A stretch of DNA of 24,453 nt. Source: a virus. A program made the position numbers and the translations under genes. Under the pieces are notes generated by a model that had not been told where the DNA came from, did no database searches, and was given only the letters and a program-made list of their open reading frames with translations. Location of the stretch: positions 1 through 24,453 of the IMG/VR virus record IMGVR_UViG_3300034407_000782; one strand, given 5' to 3'. Positions within the stretch are counted from its first letter, which is position 1. Each line of letters begins with the position of its first letter. Below are positions 19,857-24,453 of this stretch, in pieces.

Positions 19857-19905
19857 GATAAAAACTGCATAAATAATAATATTAATTTTAATAAGGAGAA
19901 CTCAA

Positions 19906-20769
19906 ATGAGTGTTCAAATTACTACAGCTTTTGTAGAACAATATAAAAGCAACGTATTCCATTTGGCACAACAGAAAGGCTCAAGATTAAGAGATGCAGT
20001 TAGAACAGAAACTGTAACAGGTAAATCTCACTTTTTTGAAAGAATTGGTGATACTGCTGCTCTTAAAAGAACATCTAGACATAGCGATACACCTAGAGTT
20101 GATACCCCTCACTCTAGACGTAAAGTTACTATGGATGATTATGATTGGGCTGATCTGATTGACCAAGAGGACAAAGTTAGAATGTTAATTTCCCCACAAT
20201 CCGAGTATGCAATGAGTGGTGCTTGGGCAATGGGTAGAGCAATGGATGATGCAATTATTTCTGCAGCTAGTGGAAATGCTTTCGGTGGTGTATCTGGTGG
20301 TACAACTGTAGCATTACCTTCTGGACAGAAAATTGTTCACGGCTCTGCTGGATTAACTCTAGCAAAATTAATTAGTGCAAAAGAAGTATTAGATGCTGCT
20401 GATACTGACCCAGACGAACCAAGATATATGGTTGTGTCTGCAAAACAGTTAAGCGACCTTTTAGGTAGCACAACTATTACTTCAGCAGATTTTAATTCTG
20501 TTAAAGCACTAGTACAAGGTGAGTTAGATACTTTCTTAGGATTTAACTTTATCAGAAGTGAACGACTAAGCACAGATAGCGATGGAAATCGTTCTGTACT
20601 TGGTTTTTGTCAATCTGCAATAGGTCTTGCACTTGGCAGAGATATTGAAACAAGAATCTCTGAAAGAGCTGACAAGAACTATGCAACACAAGTATTTTTA
20701 TCAATGACAATCGGAGCTACGAGAGTAGAGGACGAAAAAGTTGTAGAAGTTGCTTGTACAGAGTCATAG
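19906..20769 (+). CDS. Major capsid protein
   Basis: A protein of 287 residues. MSVQITTAFVEQYKSNVFHLAQQKGSRLRDAVR, then SHFFERIGDTAALKRTSRHSDTPRVDTPHSRRKVTMDDYDWADLIDQEDKVRMLISPQSEYAMSGAWAMGRAMDDAII in outline, is the phage capsid family PF19821-type, HK97-fold relatives of podovirus coats. It forms the icosahedral shell. A strong ribosome site and a hairpin-containing leader suggest high, separately tuned expression. Positioned between scaffold and decoration-like genes. Confidence 0.88.
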   Translation: MSVQITTAFVEQYKSNVFHLAQQKGSRLRDAVRTETVTGKSHFFERIGDTAALKRTSRHSDTPRVDTPHSRRKVTMDDYDWADLIDQEDKVRMLISPQSEYAMSGAWAMGRAMDDAIISAASGNAFGGVSGGTTVALPSGQKIVHGSAGLTLAKLISAKEVLDAADTDPDEPRYMVVSAKQLSDLLGSTTITSADFNSVKALVQGELDTFLGFNFIRSERLSTDSDGNRSVLGFCQSAIGLALGRDIETRISERADKNYATQVFLSMTIGATRVEDEKVVEVACTES

Positions 20770-20780
20770 GGAGGTAAATC

Positions 20781-21326
20781 ATGGCAACAGCTAAATCTGT
20801 AGAGATTACAAACTTAGATGCATCTCCTAGAGTCATTTCCGAAGTCGGAAGTGTTCATGGCAAGATGAGAGTATTTGCTGATACTATTGCAGCAGGTACA
20901 GGTGATATTGACAATGATGATGTAATTATGATGGCAGAAATCCCATCTAATGCTAAAGTTATGTCAATAAAACTTTACAATGATGACCTTGATTCAAATG
21001 GTTCACCAACATTAGCAGCTAATGTAGGTCTATATAATGGAGCTACTAAGTATACTATTGCTGGTACTGAAACAGCAGCAGAAGCAGTTATTGATGAAGA
21101 TTGTTATGCATCAGCTATAACAACTTTACAAGCAGCTAATACTGCAGGTGTTGAAGTTGCATTTGAAGCAAAGAATGTCAATGCAATAGCTAATCATGCA
21201 TGGGAAGATGGTGGTCTTACTGAAGACCCTAAAGTCCCATTAAGGATTGCCTTAACAATGTCTAATGTTGCAGCAACAGCAGCAGCAGGTGATATTACTA
21301 TGGTAGTTACTTATATTACTGATTAG
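20781..21326 (+). CDS. Capsid-associated structural protein (decoration-like)
   Basis: A protein of 181 residues with ribosome site GGAGG. It is beta-rich, Ala/Thr/Asp-rich and starts MATAKSVEITNLDASPRVIS, with VFADTIAAGTGDIDNDDVIMMAEIPSNAKVMSIKLYNDDLDSNG in outline. The composition and position directly after the coat gene fit a virion surface or head-stabilising protein that recurs in marine podovirus-like genomes. It has few basic residues. The role is inference. A terminator follows its stop. Confidence 0.68.
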   Translation: MATAKSVEITNLDASPRVISEVGSVHGKMRVFADTIAAGTGDIDNDDVIMMAEIPSNAKVMSIKLYNDDLDSNGSPTLAANVGLYNGATKYTIAGTETAAEAVIDEDCYASAITTLQAANTAGVEVAFEAKNVNAIANHAWEDGGLTEDPKVPLRIALTMSNVAATAAAGDITMVVTYITD

Positions 21327-21346
21327 AATAATAGGCTAAACAATTT

Positions 21347-21372
21347 GGGGGTTTGCAAATGACCCCCTTTTT
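21347..21372 (+). terminator. Strong rho-independent terminator after the capsid operon
   Basis: GGGGGT, nine-base loop, ACCCCC, then TTTTT. A 6-bp all-GC-rich stem in AT-rich DNA with a T-run, 20 bases after the decoration-like gene's stop. It would end the abundant capsid message before the lower-dose tail genes. Confidence 0.9.
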
Positions 21373-21389
21373 GTTATATTAGGAGTATC

Positions 21390-21971
21390 ATGGCAACAGA
21401 AGTATCAATATGTTCAAATGCTTTAAGGAGGTTGGGTGATAGTCCTATTACCTCATTAACAGAAGATAGTGAAAGAGGAAGATTGTGTAATGCATTTTAT
21501 GAACCATCAAGAGATGCAATATTAAGATCACATACTTGGAATTTTGCTATTAATAGAGCAAACCTGGCAAAACTATCTACATCCCCAGCATTTGAATATG
21601 CAAATCAATTTGCATTACCAACCGACCCATTTTGTTTACGAGTGTTAAAAATGGAGTTTGAAGATTATGAATTTAAAATAGAAAATTTAGCAGGACAAGG
21701 TAGAGTATTACTTACAGATGAAGGAGAAGCTAAAATAATTTATATTGCTAGAGTTACTGACCCTAGTTTATTTGATTCTATGTTTGTTGATGTATTAACT
21801 GCTAAACTAGCAGTAGATTTGGCATATCCTGTAACAAATAGCACAACACTACAAGCACAAATGCAAAAATTATTTGAAAGAAAATTATCCGAAGCACGAA
21901 GTCTTGATAGTACAGAAGGATCAACAGATAGTCTTATATCAACTGTATTTACTGACTTTAGAGCACCCTAA
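21390..21971 (+). CDS. Tail tubular protein A (T7 gp11-like adaptor)
   Basis: A protein of 193 residues, near T7 gp11 length. The start ATEVSICSNALRRLGDSPITSLTEDSERGRLCNAFYEPSRDAILRSHTWNFAINRANLAKL in outline is the tail tubular protein A/adaptor signature (NxAlxxLGxxxIxSlxExSxxAxxxxxxYxxxrxxxLrxhxWnFA). It forms the ring that joins portal and nozzle. Ribosome site AGGAG. Its stop overlaps the next ATG (TAATG), giving coupling to the nozzle gene. Confidence 0.92.
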   Translation: MATEVSICSNALRRLGDSPITSLTEDSERGRLCNAFYEPSRDAILRSHTWNFAINRANLAKLSTSPAFEYANQFALPTDPFCLRVLKMEFEDYEFKIENLAGQGRVLLTDEGEAKIIYIARVTDPSLFDSMFVDVLTAKLAVDLAYPVTNSTTLQAQMQKLFERKLSEARSLDSTEGSTDSLISTVFTDFRAP

Positions 21972-24453
21972 TGGCAAGAGTACATCCATTTCAAACAAAC
22001 TTTACATCTGGAGAAATATCACCTAAATTATTTGGTCAAGTAGATTTTAAAAAATATAATAATGCTGTAGAAACTATGGAGAATATGACAGTATTCCCTC
22101 AAGGTGGATCGGAAAGACGATATGGTTCACGATTTGTATGTGAAGTTAAAAATTCAGCAAATACAACAAGGCTTGTTCCTTTTGAATTTAATATTGAACA
22201 ATCTTATATATTAGAGTTTGGTAATTTATATATAAGATTTTACAAAGATAATGGTCAAATAACAGAAGCTACAAAAACAATTACAGGTATTACTAAAGCA
22301 AATCCAGCAGTAGTTACAGCAACATCTCATGGTTACTCTAATGGAGATCATGTATGGATTAATGATGTTGGAGGTATGACAGAAGTAAATTCAAGAAGAT
22401 ATACTGTAGCCAATAAAACTACAAATACCTTTGAATTATCTGGAGTAGATTCTAGTAATTATACAACTTATACTTCTGGCGGTACAGCAGCTAAAGTATA
22501 TGAAATAGCAACAGAATATACATCTTCACAGTTAGCTGAATTACAATTTGCACAATCAGCAGATGTTATGTACATAGTTCACCCTTCACATGAACCAACA
22601 AAATTAACAAGAACAGGGCATACAAATTGGAGTATTACAGATGTAGATTTTGAAAAAGGACCATATTTAGATAAAAATACAACTACTACAACATTAAATC
22701 CTTCAGCACATACAGTGGGAACAGGAAGGACAGTTGTAGCTAGTTCAACTACAGGTGTAAATGGAGGAGATGGTTTTCAATCTACAGATGTAGGTAGGTT
22801 GTTAAGATTCAGAAGTGGTCATGCAAAAATTACAGCAGTAGCAGATACATTAAATTTTACAATAGAAATATTAGTAGATTTCGGATCAGCTACTGCATCA
22901 GATGATTGGCAGTTAGGTGCATATTCTGATACAACAGGATTTCCAAGAGCAGTTAGTTTTTTTGAACAACGATTAATATATGGTGGCAGTACAAGTTATC
23001 CTCAAACAATATGGGGTTCACAATCTGGATTATATGATAATTTTGATGAAGGTGATGCAGAAGCAGCAGATGCATTTATATATACTATTGCAGCAAATAA
23101 AGTTAATACAATTAGATGGTTAGCTCCATCTAAAGATTTAATAGTAGGTACAGCAGGATCTGAATATAAAGTAGGTAGACCAACAGGTGAGCCATTAAAA
23201 CCAGATAATATAAATATTGCACAACAAACAACTTATGGTGTATATCCTGCAAGACCAATACAAATTGGTAATGTTGTTTTATTTATACAAAGACAACAAA
23301 AAAAAATTAGGGAATTTTATTATAAGTTTGAAGATGATGCATATTCAGCACCAGACATGACTATATTATCAGAACATATTACAGGTGATGGTATTACTGA
23401 AGTAGATTTTGCACAAGAGCCAGACTCTGTGTATTGGGCAATACGAAAAGATGGTGTGTTTTTAGGTATGACATATCAAAGAGAAGAAAATGTTGTAGCA
23501 TGGCACAGACATATGTTTGGTGGTAAAACAGGAACAGCAACAGTTACAGTTACAGATTATGATAATATACCTGTAGGTAGTCGTATTGTATTAACAAAAT
23601 CAGACGGAACAAAAGTAACATTTACATCAGAAACAGCAGGAAGTTCTTCACCATCAGAAACAAATGGATGGCGACCTAATACAAACAATGACACAACTGC
23701 TGATAATATATTTACAGCTATAAATGCTCATGCAGATTTTACAGTAGCAAATCCTGCTTCAAATGTAGTAACTATTACAGAAACAAGTCCACAAGCTACA
23801 GGATTTTTAACAGTAGAAACAACCGATTCTACAAGATTAGCAGCAACAAGTGAATCACATTCTAAAGCTAAAAGTGTAGCAAGTATTCCAGAAGGTGGAG
23901 AAGATCAAGTATGGGTAATAGTAGAACGAGTTATAAATGGTTCAACAACACAGTATGTAGAGTATCTTGATTCTACTTCTAATATGGATAGTTATTTAAC
24001 AGGTACAGTAAATTCATCATCTACAAGTGTTACATCTTTAGACCATTTAGAAGGACAGAAAGTACAAATATTAATAGGAGATGCAGTATATCCACCACAA
24101 ACAGTAACAAGTGGTGCAATAACAGTAAATTTACCAACAGCATTATCTACTAAAACAATAAATGTAGGATTAGGGTATGTAAGTACATTAAAGACATTAA
24201 AACCAGAATTTGGTGGTCAAGCAGGTACTTCACAAGGTAGAAAAAAAAGATATAATGAAGTTATGGTAAGATTTCTTAATACAGTAGGTGCAACAATAAA
24301 TGATGACCAATTACCATTTAGATCATCTGCAACACCTATGGGTCAGAATATACCAGAGTTTACAGGAGATAAACGAGTAACAAATTTAGGATGGGATAGA
24401 GATGGGCAGATTACTGTCAAACAAACTCAACCCCTTCCTATGACAATATTAGG
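21971..24453 (+). CDS. Tail tubular protein B (T7 gp12-like nozzle), 3' truncated by the window
   Basis: An open frame of 827 codons runs off the end. It starts MARVHPFQTNFTSGEISPKL, a typical nozzle beginning (Q.NFtaGEiSP.L.gR.D...Y..a...m.N....P.GG..rRpG). Later segments GPYLDKNT, SFFEQRLIYGGSTSYPQTIWGSQSGLYDNFDEGD and KDLIVGTAGSEYKVG in outline are family hallmarks. The last residues read DRDGQITVKQTQPLPMTIL, close to the usual C-terminal end, so only a few residues are missing. It forms the tail nozzle through which DNA is ejected. Confidence 0.92.
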   Translation, partial: MARVHPFQTNFTSGEISPKLFGQVDFKKYNNAVETMENMTVFPQGGSERRYGSRFVCEVKNSANTTRLVPFEFNIEQSYILEFGNLYIRFYKDNGQITEATKTITGITKANPAVVTATSHGYSNGDHVWINDVGGMTEVNSRRYTVANKTTNTFELSGVDSSNYTTYTSGGTAAKVYEIATEYTSSQLAELQFAQSADVMYIVHPSHEPTKLTRTGHTNWSITDVDFEKGPYLDKNTTTTTLNPSAHTVGTGRTVVASSTTGVNGGDGFQSTDVGRLLRFRSGHAKITAVADTLNFTIEILVDFGSATASDDWQLGAYSDTTGFPRAVSFFEQRLIYGGSTSYPQTIWGSQSGLYDNFDEGDAEAADAFIYTIAANKVNTIRWLAPSKDLIVGTAGSEYKVGRPTGEPLKPDNINIAQQTTYGVYPARPIQIGNVVLFIQRQQKKIREFYYKFEDDAYSAPDMTILSEHITGDGITEVDFAQEPDSVYWAIRKDGVFLGMTYQREENVVAWHRHMFGGKTGTATVTVTDYDNIPVGSRIVLTKSDGTKVTFTSETAGSSSPSETNGWRPNTNNDTTADNIFTAINAHADFTVANPASNVVTITETSPQATGFLTVETTDSTRLAATSESHSKAKSVASIPEGGEDQVWVIVERVINGSTTQYVEYLDSTSNMDSYLTGTVNSSSTSVTSLDHLEGQKVQILIGDAVYPPQTVTSGAITVNLPTALSTKTINVGLGYVSTLKTLKPEFGGQAGTSQGRKKRYNEVMVRFLNTVGATINDDQLPFRSSATPMGQNIPEFTGDKRVTNLGWDRDGQITVKQTQPLPMTIL

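Overview
This window looks like most of the genome of a strictly lytic, short-tailed (podovirus-type) bacteriophage. The evidence is a T7/P22-style head-tail connector (portal), a coat protein followed by a T7 gp11-like tail tubular protein A and a gp12-like tail tubular protein B, a large terminase, a lysozyme-type endolysin and a phage replication set. The DNA is strongly AT-rich, genes overlap by 1-20 bases throughout, and many proteins are tiny. Together with the DUF7483-like fibre, DUF6321-like, Bbp19-like and basic GRPPKKKK-type proteins, this points to a marine alphaproteobacterial host, plausibly a SAR11/Pelagibacter-like cell. The host is inferred from style, not proved. No integrase and no RNA or DNA polymerase is visible. 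The sequence starts inside a tail-fibre gene and ends inside a tail gene, so the missing part is probably the internal-virion and tail-fibre segment of a circularly permuted or circularised assembly.

Layout. 1-2236 (+): end of a tail fibre, a tail-fibre-assembly-like protein and four small proteins, two with membrane segments. 2228-5748 (-): a leftward block of metallophosphoesterase, endolysin, holin-like protein, a 33-residue membrane ORF, a Cas4/RecB-like nuclease, two small ORFs and an SSB-like protein ending in the canonical acidic tip DPDDTVPF. 5749-5848: a divergent control region whose two -35 boxes form one palindrome, next to a Cro-like repressor gene. 6047-6146: 11-bp-phased iterons that make a good origin candidate. 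6283-9774 (+): DUF1376 replication protein, small ORFs, AEP/RepB-like primase, SF2 helicase, coiled-coil protein and Ref-like HNH nuclease. 9771-12995 (-): an accessory region of at least thirteen very small genes, including a ladder of ATGA-coupled micro-ORFs and a phage Dam methyltransferase. 13115-21326 (+): terminase-small candidate, resolvase-like nuclease, membrane protein, large terminase, four lysine-rich mini-proteins, a pair of related proline/glycine proteins flanking a GNAT acetyltransferase, portal, Bbp19-like protein, scaffold, capsid and a decoration-like protein, closed by a strong terminator. 21390-end (+): tail tubular proteins A and B.

How it works together: the Cro-like protein probably controls the back-to-back early promoters for SSB/nuclease and for itself. 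The iterons, DUF1376 protein, primase, helicase and SSB would form the replication machine, borrowing a host polymerase unless one lies outside the window. Nucleases and resolvase process DNA for packaging by the terminase. The leftward lysis cassette releases progeny. The small-gene region is the most likely home of host-takeover and anti-defence functions, but nothing there except Dam has a recognisable activity. Several promoters read directly from the sequence place the start codon about 7 nt after the -10 box, which suggests leaderless mRNAs for the repressor and the replication operon.
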